Origin: Nonomuraea cavernae
GTDB taxonomy: Bacteria > Actinomycetota > Actinomycetes > Streptosporangiales > Streptosporangiaceae
NCBI RefSeq assembly: GCF_014646355.1
Contig: NZ_BMNH01000043.1
Location: 1-46,936, forward strand
Length of the DNA: 46,936 nt
Direction of reading: 5' to 3'
The position numbers were made by a program, and so were the translations under genes. This document shows, piece by piece, positions 7,552 to 14,972 of this stretch (position 1 is its first letter; each line of letters starts with the position of its first letter). Below the pieces are notes generated by a model that saw only the letters and a list, made by a program, of their open reading frames with translations, did no database searches and was not told the DNA's origin.

Positions 7552-7857
7552 GTGAGCAGGGCTTTGAGCCGTAGCTCCGAGAGCTGGGGGCCGTACCCGC
7601 TGATCCTGGCGGGTGCGGTCGTCGCCGTTGCCGTGACCTTGCTGGTGGACCCGCGGTGGGGTGGGTTCGCCCTCGGCGGCGTCGTGATGATCGGCGCCGC
7701 GCTCCGTTTCTCCGGCTTCGGCGGGCAGCTCGCCGTACGCAGCCGGCGGACCGACTCCGTCACGCTCGGCGTCTTCGGCTTCGTACTCGTGCTGACCGCA
7801 CTGCTGTTGGAGAACAACGCGCTCAAGGGGCTACTGATGTCCCTTTTCGCCCGTTGA
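7552..7857 (+). CDS. DUF3017 membrane protein
   Basis: A 101-residue integral membrane protein with three hydrophobic segments at about residues 14-31, 36-54 and 69-88. The short LAVRSRRTDSVTLGVFGF stretch is the typical core of DUF3017 proteins, small actinobacterial membrane proteins of unknown function. In other actinomycetes DUF3017 genes sit between folD and mdh; here the gene lies between citrate synthase (7 bp gap) and isocitrate dehydrogenase (53 bp gap), again beside central carbon metabolism. The GTG at 7552 is used; a TTG four codons later is an alternative. No function can be assigned. Confidence 0.75.
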   Translation: MSRALSRSSESWGPYPLILAGAVVAVAVTLLVDPRWGGFALGGVVMIGAALRFSGFGGQLAVRSRRTDSVTLGVFGFVLVLTALLLENNALKGLLMSLFAR

Positions 7858-7910
7858 TGAGGCGGTCCGATAGCCTCAAAGCATCGATTCATTGAAGGGG
7901 AACCATTCGC

Positions 7911-9125
7911 ATGCCCAAGATCAAGGTGGAGGGTCCGGTCGTCGAGCTTGACGGCGACGAGATGACCCGGATCATCTGGCAGTTCATCAAGGACCAGCTG
8001 ATCCTTCCCTACCTCGACGTCGACCTGAAGTACTACGACCTCGGCATCGAGCACCGCGACGCCACGGACGACCAGGTCACGATCGACGCCGCCAATGCCA
8101 TCAAGAAGTACGGTGTGGGCGTCAAGTGCGCCACGATCACCCCTGACGAGGCCCGGGTCGAGGAGTTCGGCCTGAAGAAGATGTGGAAGTCCCCCAACGG
8201 GACCATCCGCAACATCCTGGGCGGCGTCATCTTCCGCGAGCCGATCATCATGTCCAACGTGCCGAGGCTCGTCCCCGGCTGGACCAAGCCGATCGTCGTC
8301 GGCCGTCACGCCTTCGGCGACCAGTACCGCGCCACCGACCTGAAGGTCCCCGGCGAGGGCAAGCTCACGCTGACGTTCACCCCCAAGGACGGCACGGAGC
8401 CGATCGAGCTCGACGTGTACGACTTCCCGGGCGCCGGCGTCGCGATGGCGATGTACAACCTGGACGAGTCGATCCGCGACTTCGCCCGCGCCTCCATGCG
8501 TTACGGCCTCGCCCGTGACTACCCGGTCTACCTCTCGACCAAGAACACGATCCTCAAGGCCTACGACGGCCGGTTCAAGGACATCTTCGCCGAGGTCTAC
8601 GAGACCGAGTTCAAGGCCGACTTCGAGAAGGCCGGCATCACCTACGAGCACCGCCTCATCGACGACATGGTCGCCGCGGCGCTCAAGTGGGAGGGCGGCT
8701 ACGTCTGGGCGTGCAAGAACTACGACGGCGACGTCCAGTCCGACACCGTCGCGCAGGGCTTCGGCTCGCTCGGCCTGATGACCTCCGTGCTGATGACGCC
8801 CGACGGCCGCACCGTCGAGGCCGAGGCCGCTCACGGCACCGTGACCCGTCACTACCGCGAGCACCAGAAGGGCAACCCCACCTCCACCAACCCGATCGCG
8901 TCGATCTTCGCGTGGACGCGGGGCCTCGCCCACCGGGGCAAGCTCGACAACACCCCCGCGGTGACCGAGTTCGCCGACACCCTGGAGCGGGTCTGCGTCG
9001 AGACCGTCGAGAACGGTCAGATGACCAAGGACCTCGCGCTGCTGGTCGGCGGCGACGCCAAGTGGCTGACCACCCAGGACTTCCTCGCCGCGCTGGACGA
9101 GAACCTCAAGAAGAAGATGGCTTGA
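7911..9125 (+). CDS. icd: NADP-dependent isocitrate dehydrogenase (eukaryotic-like type)
   Basis: A 404-residue enzyme that oxidatively decarboxylates isocitrate to 2-oxoglutarate with NADP+. It starts PVVELDGDEMTRIIWQFIKD and has KSPNGTIRNILGGVIFREPI (substrate-binding Ser and Arg residues), KNYDGDVQSDTVAQGFGSLG (metal-binding aspartates) and EAEAAHGTVTRHYREHQKG (the NADP-specifying loop with His, Arg and Lys). This is the homodimeric subfamily shared with eukaryotes. The start has GAAGGGGAA upstream. A strong terminator follows (9140-9163). With citrate synthase upstream and malate dehydrogenase downstream it forms a loose TCA-cycle cluster. Confidence 0.95.
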   Translation: MPKIKVEGPVVELDGDEMTRIIWQFIKDQLILPYLDVDLKYYDLGIEHRDATDDQVTIDAANAIKKYGVGVKCATITPDEARVEEFGLKKMWKSPNGTIRNILGGVIFREPIIMSNVPRLVPGWTKPIVVGRHAFGDQYRATDLKVPGEGKLTLTFTPKDGTEPIELDVYDFPGAGVAMAMYNLDESIRDFARASMRYGLARDYPVYLSTKNTILKAYDGRFKDIFAEVYETEFKADFEKAGITYEHRLIDDMVAAALKWEGGYVWACKNYDGDVQSDTVAQGFGSLGLMTSVLMTPDGRTVEAEAAHGTVTRHYREHQKGNPTSTNPIASIFAWTRGLAHRGKLDNTPAVTEFADTLERVCVETVENGQMTKDLALLVGGDAKWLTTQDFLAALDENLKKKMA

Positions 9126-9139
9126 TCGTCCGCTGTGGG

Positions 9140-9166
9140 AAGGGCCGCCCGAGGGCGGCCCTTTTC
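9140..9166 (+). terminator. Rho-independent terminator after icd
   Basis: AAGGGCCGCCC (9140-9150) pairs with GGGCGGCCCTT (9153-9163), followed by TTTCGTT. Stem and U-rich tail make a classic intrinsic terminator 15 bp after the icd stop. Confidence 0.88.
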
Positions 9167-9266
9167 GTTGTCCGGGACATCTCTTGGGAGGTCACGGGCG
9201 TGGCGTAGTTGATCAACTGGGTAGGAGCCTTCCCGTAACAGTCGTGCGCGTCTCGGGGGGGTTCGG

Positions 9267-10304
9267 ATGCGACTGCGTTTGATGAGTGGGGTCGGGTTGA
9301 TCGCGGCCGCCGCGATGCTGAGCGGCTGCGCGGAGGAGCCGGTCATCCAGGCCAAGAGCACCAAGGCCGACACGGCGGCCAAGGCCCAGAAGGCGCAGGC
9401 GGCCAAGCTCGCCGCCGCGGCCAAGGTCAAGGCCAACGAGCTCGGACAGGTGCCCGTGCTGATGTTCCACCGGATCATCGAGAAGCCGGCGACGACCGAC
9501 GACCGCACTCCCAGCCAGTTCCGCTCGGACCTCGAACGGCTGGTCCGCGACGGGTACGTGCCCGTCACCGCGGCCGAGTTCGTCACCGGGAAGATCAACA
9601 TTCCGGCGGGCAAGCACCCCGTCGTGCTCACCTTCGACGACTCCTCGCCCTCGCAGCTCACGCTGGACGAGATGGGCCAGGTCAAGCCCGACACGGCGAT
9701 CGCGATCCTGCAGGACGTCGCGGCCAAGAATCCCGGCTTCCGGCCGGTGGCGACGTTCTACGTGACCCGCGACATGTTCGGCAAGGTCGGCAGGGAGGAG
9801 CAGGCGCAGACGCTGCAGTGGCTCAAGGCCAACGGCTTCGACATCGGCAACCACACCCGCGACCACCTCAACCTGCGCGGACGCCCGCGCGAGCAGGTCA
9901 TGGAGCAGATCGGCAGCATCGCCCAGGAGGTCGGCTCGCTCGCGGGCGTCAAACCGGTCACCATCGCCCTGCCGTACGGCAACCAGCCGAACACCAAGGA
10001 GTGGGCCGCGCGCGGCAAGTTCCACGACACGACCTACAAGCACAGCGGCGTCTTCCTGGCCGGCTACACGCCGTCGCCGTCGCCGTTCAGCAAGTCGTTC
10101 GAGCCGCTCGGCATCCCGCGCATCCGGGCCATGGACAAGAAGGGCGACTGCGCTCAGTTCTGCTCCACCGCCTGGCTCGACTGGCTGAAGAGCAACCCCG
10201 ACATGCGCTACACCTCCGACGGCGACGTCAGCACGGTGGCCTATCCCAAGTTCAAGGATCCGTTCCTGCGCACCTCGTACAAGACCTGGGCGCTGGCGTA
10301 CTAA
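9267..10304 (+). CDS. Secreted lipoprotein with polysaccharide deacetylase (NodB/CE4) domain
   Basis: A 345-residue protein with a lipoprotein signal peptide (MRLRLM, hydrophobic core, lipobox LSGC with Cys20). An Ala/Lys-rich linker (about 28-58) precedes a carbohydrate esterase 4 domain. The metal site is visible: Asp125 of TFDDSSP and the HxxxH pair His196/His200 in HTRDH; ALPYGNQPNT is a later conserved motif. Such enzymes remove N-acetyl groups from peptidoglycan or other surface glycans outside the membrane. ATG is preceded by a G-rich stretch (CTCGGGGGGGTTCGG). Its stop overlaps the stop of the convergent gene at 10301 by 4 bp, so no terminator lies between them. Confidence 0.88.
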   Translation: MRLRLMSGVGLIAAAAMLSGCAEEPVIQAKSTKADTAAKAQKAQAAKLAAAAKVKANELGQVPVLMFHRIIEKPATTDDRTPSQFRSDLERLVRDGYVPVTAAEFVTGKINIPAGKHPVVLTFDDSSPSQLTLDEMGQVKPDTAIAILQDVAAKNPGFRPVATFYVTRDMFGKVGREEQAQTLQWLKANGFDIGNHTRDHLNLRGRPREQVMEQIGSIAQEVGSLAGVKPVTIALPYGNQPNTKEWAARGKFHDTTYKHSGVFLAGYTPSPSPFSKSFEPLGIPRIRAMDKKGDCAQFCSTAWLDWLKSNPDMRYTSDGDVSTVAYPKFKDPFLRTSYKTWALAY

Positions 10305-11359
10305 CGGACGCTGCCCAGCACGGGCGCGGTTTCCCGCAGGTCGTCACCGACCGGGACGCTGATCTCGATCGGGCGCGTGGCTCCGTCCCGCAGATCGAGG
10401 AAATGGTAGGAGCCGGTGTTGCCGGTGTCGCCGGCGTCGGCCGTCCTGACGACGAGCGTGTTCTCGTCCTCCCAGCGCAGGATCTCCGCGATCCGCCGGC
10501 CGGCCGGCTGTCGCGGCGTGACCGTGCGCGTGGGGTGTCCCTTCGACGTGCCGACGAGGACCACACCCGTGGTGACCAGGTCGTCGGGGGTGACCTCCCT
10601 GGCCAGCGAGGCCAGGGTGCGCCCCGAGGGGGAGAACCAGGCCCGCGACTGGTTGCCCGGCACGACCGTCCGGCGGACGGCCTTGCCTCCGGGTGAGCGG
10701 ATGACGAACGACGCCGTGGAGACATGCCCGGGCAGGGAGTCCGTGCTCCGCTCGCGCACCAGGGCGAGCCCGGCCGCCGTCCAGCCGATGACCGTCTCGC
10801 CGCCGGGCAGCCGGGTCACGGTGCCCCGTTCGGTGTCCACGATCAGTGGTCTCTCCAGCACCACCTCGTCGTTCTTGTCCAGGTGGTCGTTCTGGACGAG
10901 CAGATGACGGCCGTCCGGAGACAGCAGCGGGGGCCGAACTCCGATGAACTCACCGATGGAGGCTTCCGGCTTCACCGTGAGGGATCTGGTCGTTCCCGTC
11001 TTCAGGTCGCGGACGACGAACCCCCCTGCCGCGTCGCTGCGATAGGCCACGCGCAGGCCGTCGGCGCTGAGCCCCAGGGACACCTCGTCTCCGGCGCCGG
11101 GCAGCCACCAGCGCTCGCCTCGGGCCGACACCAGGATCCAGTGACGGCACGCGTCGCCGTCCTGGCAGGAGGGCGCGTACGCGTACCGGATGGGGGCGGG
11201 CACCGGTCCGGTGAGCTCGCGCACGGCGGGGGCGGACGCGGGCTGTTCCGTCGAGGGGCGGACGAACCGGGGCGGCGGCTCGGCTCGCAGGGGAGCGACG
11301 ACCCAGGCGACGGCCAGGATCGCCAGCGCGGCGACGGCGTAGAGCCACGGGCTCCTCAT
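10301..11359 (-). CDS. Membrane-anchored WD40/TolB-like beta-propeller protein
   Basis: A 352-residue protein of unknown function. An N-terminal membrane anchor (residues 5-25, WLYAVAALAILAVAWVVAPL) is followed by an extracytoplasmic region built of repeated SPDGRHLL, SADGLRVAYR and SPSGRTLASL motifs, the hallmark of TolB/WD40-like propeller blades. ATG at 11359 overlaps the stop of the upstream gene as ATGA, so the two are co-translated. The C-terminal propeller of the upstream protein has the same kind of blade and a very similar ending (GTYHLVDPVTGKSRPLRDIP there, GSYHFLDLRDGATRPIEISV here), suggesting a duplication. The partner or ligand is unknown. Confidence 0.75.
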   Translation of the reverse strand: MRSPWLYAVAALAILAVAWVVAPLRAEPPPRFVRPSTEQPASAPAVRELTGPVPAPIRYAYAPSCQDGDACRHWILVSARGERWWLPGAGDEVSLGLSADGLRVAYRSDAAGGFVVRDLKTGTTRSLTVKPEASIGEFIGVRPPLLSPDGRHLLVQNDHLDKNDEVVLERPLIVDTERGTVTRLPGGETVIGWTAAGLALVRERSTDSLPGHVSTASFVIRSPGGKAVRRTVVPGNQSRAWFSPSGRTLASLAREVTPDDLVTTGVVLVGTSKGHPTRTVTPRQPAGRRIAEILRWEDENTLVVRTADAGDTGNTGSYHFLDLRDGATRPIEISVPVGDDLRETAPVLGSVR

Positions 11360-13056
11360 GAGTCCTCGCCGGACGGAACCTTGCCGAACACCGGGTTCCA
11401 CAGGTCGTCGGGGATGTCCCTGAGCGGCCGGCTCTTGCCCGTGACCGGATCGACGAGGTGGTAGGTGCCTTTGTCCTGTCCATAACGGTCGATCCGCACC
11501 AGGACGTGGCTCTCCTCGTCCCAGCCCAGCGGCTCAGGGGCGTCGGGGTGCGTGGGCAGCCGCAGGCGGGCGCGTCCGCGCACCTCGCCCGTGCCGGGAT
11601 CCATGGTCACGATCTCGTTCCGGGTGACGACGGCCAGCGTGCGGCCGTCGGGGGAGAGCCGCACGCGCAGCGTGGGATCGAAGCGGACACGGGTTCGCAC
11701 CTTGCCCGAGTGGTCGAACGTGACGAGCTCGGTGTCGGGCGCGCCCGGCAGGGCGGCGAGCCCCGTCGTGGCCACGCCGCCGTCCGGGCCGAGGCCGAGG
11801 ACGCGCCGGACGCCCGGGAGGGGAGTTCGGGCGCCGGTGGTGGCGTCGATCAGCTCCACGCCGGCGGCCGTGGTGAGGCTCACGTGCCGGCCGTCATGGG
11901 AGAGGGCGGGCTCAGGTACGGCCTCGTCGGCGAGGGGGCCGGTGAGGTGCCGCTCCCGCCTGCTCAGCAGGTGGGCCAGAACGAGGCGGCGCGAGGCACG
12001 GTCCAGGTAGACGACGTGCCGGCCGTCGCCGCTGAGGGCCAGGGGCGCCGGTCTGGCGGCGGTCCCGTCACCCGAGAGGTAGGCCCTGGCCTGTCCGACC
12101 TGGATCCCGCCCTCCGGGCCCCACAGCCGCCAGGCGCCCGAGCGCTGGTCCAGGTCGGCGAACCGGGCGTGGGGGAGGGCGTACCAGTTGTCCAGCCGGG
12201 TTTCACCCGCTTCCCGCGGCGCCCAGACGAGTGGCGTCGCCGTGAGCGCCGCGGCGAGCAGGGTCGCGGCCGGCGCGGGCCAGGCCGGGCGTCCGCTCAA
12301 CGCGTACGTGACCTGCCAGGTGTCCGTGACGGTGCCCAGGACGAGGAGCGGCAGGCCGAGCGCGATCAGCACAACGGCCGGTTGCCCCAGATCGGGAAGG
12401 TCGGGCAGGCTGCCCGACGCGGTCCACAGGGCGATGGTCGTGCCGGTCGCGAGCAGCGAGCGGGCGGATCCGGAGCGGATCGCGAGCTCGGCCCCCACCA
12501 GGTCCGCCGGGCCCGCCACCAGTGCCCGGCGGTGCAGGTCCCTGACGATCAGGTGCACGGTGAGCACCACGCCGAGGGTGAGCACGGCGTAGAGCCGCTC
12601 CCTGACCCCCACCTCCATCCCGTACGAACGCGCGACGGCGCTGAGCGCGACGGCAACCGAGATCGAGGCGCCCAGCCGCCACAGGGAAGTGAGTCTCGGT
12701 GGAGCGAGCCGGACGTCGAGACGGCGACGCACCCGAGGCCTGGACCGGGCGAATCCGATTTCGGCCACGATCGACCCGAGCAGCCAACCGGCCAGGGGGA
12801 GATAGGCGCTTATGACAATCGCGCCCTGCGTGAAAGTGGCGACGCAGCACACCAGTCCCGTTGCCGCGCCCAGCCACCGGTATCGACGCCTGACCTGCAG
12901 ATAAAGCAGGATCCGGTCACCATTGAAAATGGTTAAATCCACCCGTTGGCGGCGGGCGAACCGTTCCGCGGCCGTGCGGTCCATTGGCGTGTCAACACTC
13001 GTCAACGCGAGTCGAAGCGCCAGCACCAAACCGGCCATGAATACGATTAGTAACAA
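11356..13056 (-). CDS. Polytopic membrane protein with C-terminal beta-propeller domain
   Basis: A 566-residue protein of unknown function. The N-terminal half has about seven to nine hydrophobic segments (for example VFMAGLVLALRLAL, LGAATGLVCCVATF, AVVLIALGLPLLVLGTV). From about residue 290 a soluble region with propeller repeats follows (LALSGDGRHVVYLDR, LSHDGRHVSLTT, LSPDGRTLAVVTR). The TTG at 13056 gives the longest frame; an ATG six codons in (13038) is equally plausible, and neither has a clear ribosome site. It is coupled by ATGA to the smaller propeller protein downstream and divergent (63 bp) from a small anchored protein at 13120. The arrangement suggests a membrane complex with an external sensing or binding surface. 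Confidence 0.7.
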   Translation of the reverse strand: MLLIVFMAGLVLALRLALTSVDTPMDRTAAERFARRQRVDLTIFNGDRILLYLQVRRRYRWLGAATGLVCCVATFTQGAIVISAYLPLAGWLLGSIVAEIGFARSRPRVRRRLDVRLAPPRLTSLWRLGASISVAVALSAVARSYGMEVGVRERLYAVLTLGVVLTVHLIVRDLHRRALVAGPADLVGAELAIRSGSARSLLATGTTIALWTASGSLPDLPDLGQPAVVLIALGLPLLVLGTVTDTWQVTYALSGRPAWPAPAATLLAAALTATPLVWAPREAGETRLDNWYALPHARFADLDQRSGAWRLWGPEGGIQVGQARAYLSGDGTAARPAPLALSGDGRHVVYLDRASRRLVLAHLLSRRERHLTGPLADEAVPEPALSHDGRHVSLTTAAGVELIDATTGARTPLPGVRRVLGLGPDGGVATTGLAALPGAPDTELVTFDHSGKVRTRVRFDPTLRVRLSPDGRTLAVVTRNEIVTMDPGTGEVRGRARLRLPTHPDAPEPLGWDEESHVLVRIDRYGQDKGTYHLVDPVTGKSRPLRDIPDDLWNPVFGKVPSGEDS

Positions 13057-13119
13057 GTATCCGCTTTCGTCACGCCGGAAAAAGTAGCAGAATTCGGAAA
13101 CGCCTGACAGGGGGAATGC

Positions 13120-13695
13120 GTGATCCGGGATGACGTGTGGGAGCGGCTCGACAAGAGGGCGGGCCTGGCCTCCAGGCGCGAGAGCAGGCGCTTGATCGAG
13201 GCGGTGTGCGCGCTCGCGCTGGTCGCCCTCCTCGTGGGGGGCGGATGGCAGGTCGGCGGGATCGTGCCCCGCCTGTCACACGCCGGGGGAAGCGGCAGCG
13301 ACCTGCTCTGGGGCAAGGACGACCTCGGCCGGCCGCGGCATCCGAGGGCCGAGGCGCGACTGCGCTTCGTCAACGACGGCTGGCTGCCCGTCACGGTCAC
13401 CGGGGTCGGCGTCCGCGCCGACAGCCTCAGGCTCGCCTCGGTGACCGTCGACGGCTTCACGCCCGCCTCGATGGGCGGCGGCCGGTTCCCCCACACGATC
13501 CGGGCCGGCGGGCAGCTCCAGCTGACGCTCGGCCTGGACATCATCGACTGTGAGCTCTTCGACTCGGAGATCGTCCCGGTCGTGTTCGAGGTCGATCACT
13601 GGTGGGGGACCACTGCCGTTACCGCGGCGCAGGGCGAGGTGGAGGGCCCCTGGCAGGAGGTCATGTTCCGGTCGGCGTGCGAGTTCGGAAGGTGA
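13120..13695 (+). CDS. Membrane-anchored protein of unknown function
   Basis: A 191-residue protein. A charged N-terminus of about 25 residues is followed by one membrane segment (about 27-45, AVCALALVALLVGGGWQVGG) and an extracytoplasmic beta-rich domain containing RFVNDGWLPVTVTGVGV and GGQLQLTLGLDIIDC. Two cysteines (in DIIDCELF and RSACEFG) may form a disulfide. No family is recognised. GTG start with GGGGGA a few bases upstream. It is divergent from the membrane/propeller operon, and its last 35 bp overlap the 3' end of the convergent oxidoreductase gene. Confidence 0.7.
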   Translation: MIRDDVWERLDKRAGLASRRESRRLIEAVCALALVALLVGGGWQVGGIVPRLSHAGGSGSDLLWGKDDLGRPRHPRAEARLRFVNDGWLPVTVTGVGVRADSLRLASVTVDGFTPASMGGGRFPHTIRAGGQLQLTLGLDIIDCELFDSEIVPVVFEVDHWWGTTAVTAAQGEVEGPWQEVMFRSACEFGR

Positions 13696-14800
13696 TGCCC
13701 GCCCGGTCGAGGCGGTCGATGAGGCGCGTGCCCATGGCGCTCGCCGTGGTGAGCTGGCCCGCCCGCTCGGGGACGTCGTCGAAGGCCAGGCAGAGAGCCG
13801 ACTCGGCGAGCATCTTGGCGGTCTCGTCATAGCCCGGGTCGCCGCCCGCGACCTCGGTGACGACGCGTTCGCCGCCGCCCTCGCCGAGGAAGGTGACGTT
13901 GAACCAGCTCTTCGCCCGCTGCTCCGGAGAGGGCCCGTCACCCGGTCGCAGGCGGCTCAACAGCCAGTCACGGGCCGGGGGGAGCTGGGCCATCGCGACC
14001 AGCGCGCCGGCCCCCGCCACAGCCGTCAGCGCGGCCGGGAGACGCCTGACCGCGTAGTACTGGCGATACTCGAAATCGGGGCCGTACCTGTCGAGGAGGC
14101 GGGCCGAGTAGCCGACGATCCGCGGGTCGAGGGTGGGCATCGGCAGCGCCCAGCCGCCCACGTAACGCAGGCCACCCGCGCGGGAGCTGATCCGCCGCCC
14201 CCAGGGCCTGGCCTCGGCCGACCGGCGCCGGGCGCCCGCCGCGATCATCTGGAGCGGGCGGGAGAAGACCGTCAGGCCCGAGTGCAGGGTGCCGCCGGAC
14301 ATCCGGAGGTCGGCCCGCATGAAGCCGCTGACCCTGAGCGGGACTCCCTCGGGCAACCGGTTGACCGTGTAGAGCACGCCGAGGTCGTACGGGATGGAGT
14401 CGAAGCCGCACGCGTGGACGAGCTTCGCCCCGGTGCGCTGGGCCGTGGCGTGGTGGTCGACGTACACGCGATCCACGAACTCGGGCTCGCCCGTCAGGTC
14501 GAGGTAGTGGGTGCCCGCTTCCGCGCAGGCCGCCACCAACCGCTCGCCGTACGTGAGGTAGGGGCCGACGGTCGTGACCACGACCCGGGCCTGGCGCGCG
14601 ACCTCGGCCAGCGAGGCGGGGTCGGTGGCGTCGGCGACCAGGATCGGCGCGTCGACGCCGAGCTCGCGCAGTTTGGCGGGGTTGCGGCCGGCGAGCGCCC
14701 ACCGCACCTCGGGTCCGGCGTTTTTCGCCAGGTAGGCGGCGGTAAGGGCGCCGGTGAACCCGCTCGCTCCGAACAACACGATGTCATATGCGCGGTCCAT
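13661..14800 (-). CDS. Saccharopine dehydrogenase-like NAD(P)-binding oxidoreductase (trans-acting enoyl reductase family)
   Basis: A 379-residue protein with an N-terminal Rossmann fold (IVLFGASGFTGALTAAYLAK, residues 7-26; GRNPAKLREL; VADATDPASL; VVVTTVGPYLTYG). It resembles the mycobacterial Rv2449c/Rv2953 group, the latter a trans-acting enoyl reductase in phthiocerol/phenolglycolipid synthesis. The middle carries HACGFDSIPYDLGVLY, typical of this group. Here no polyketide synthase is nearby, so the substrate is unknown. ATG is preceded by GAGGAG at a 10-nt spacing. The 3' end overlaps a convergent gene by 35 bp. Confidence 0.85.
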   Translation of the reverse strand: MDRAYDIVLFGASGFTGALTAAYLAKNAGPEVRWALAGRNPAKLRELGVDAPILVADATDPASLAEVARQARVVVTTVGPYLTYGERLVAACAEAGTHYLDLTGEPEFVDRVYVDHHATAQRTGAKLVHACGFDSIPYDLGVLYTVNRLPEGVPLRVSGFMRADLRMSGGTLHSGLTVFSRPLQMIAAGARRRSAEARPWGRRISSRAGGLRYVGGWALPMPTLDPRIVGYSARLLDRYGPDFEYRQYYAVRRLPAALTAVAGAGALVAMAQLPPARDWLLSRLRPGDGPSPEQRAKSWFNVTFLGEGGGERVVTEVAGGDPGYDETAKMLAESALCLAFDDVPERAGQLTTASAMGTRLIDRLDRAGITFRTRTPTGT

Positions 14801-14891
14801 TTTCGGGGGCTCCTCGCGATGCGTGATTCTGGCGAATTAGGACGGGTGCGTCATCATTCTTGACAGAGAGTCGGCAAAACCTGACGTCACG

Positions 14892-14905
14892 AACGGTTAA
14901 CAGTT
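14892..14905. promoter_or_regulatory. Candidate operator upstream of the sensor kinase gene
   Basis: AACGGTTAACAGTT is palindromic apart from one symmetric pair (AAC-x-GTTAAC-x-GTT). It lies in the 172-bp divergent region between the oxidoreductase start (14800) and the kinase start (14973). A TGACGTCA palindrome (14882-14889) sits just before it and a TTGACA hexamer at 14860-14865. No cognate regulator is identified. Confidence 0.3.
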
Positions 14906-14972
14906 CACTGATGAGTTCGTGGGCGTCGTAAAGTTTGCCTCGTCGGGCAATGTGCACATGTGGGGAAGACGA

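Noticed and set aside
7377..8933. 518-codon minus-strand frame opposite icd
   Set aside because: Shadow frame of isocitrate dehydrogenase; no start site or recognisable domain.
13047..13544. Minus-strand frame just before the membrane/propeller gene, considered as its extension
   Set aside because: It is in another frame, low in family signal, and lies opposite the real membrane-anchored protein at 13120-13695.
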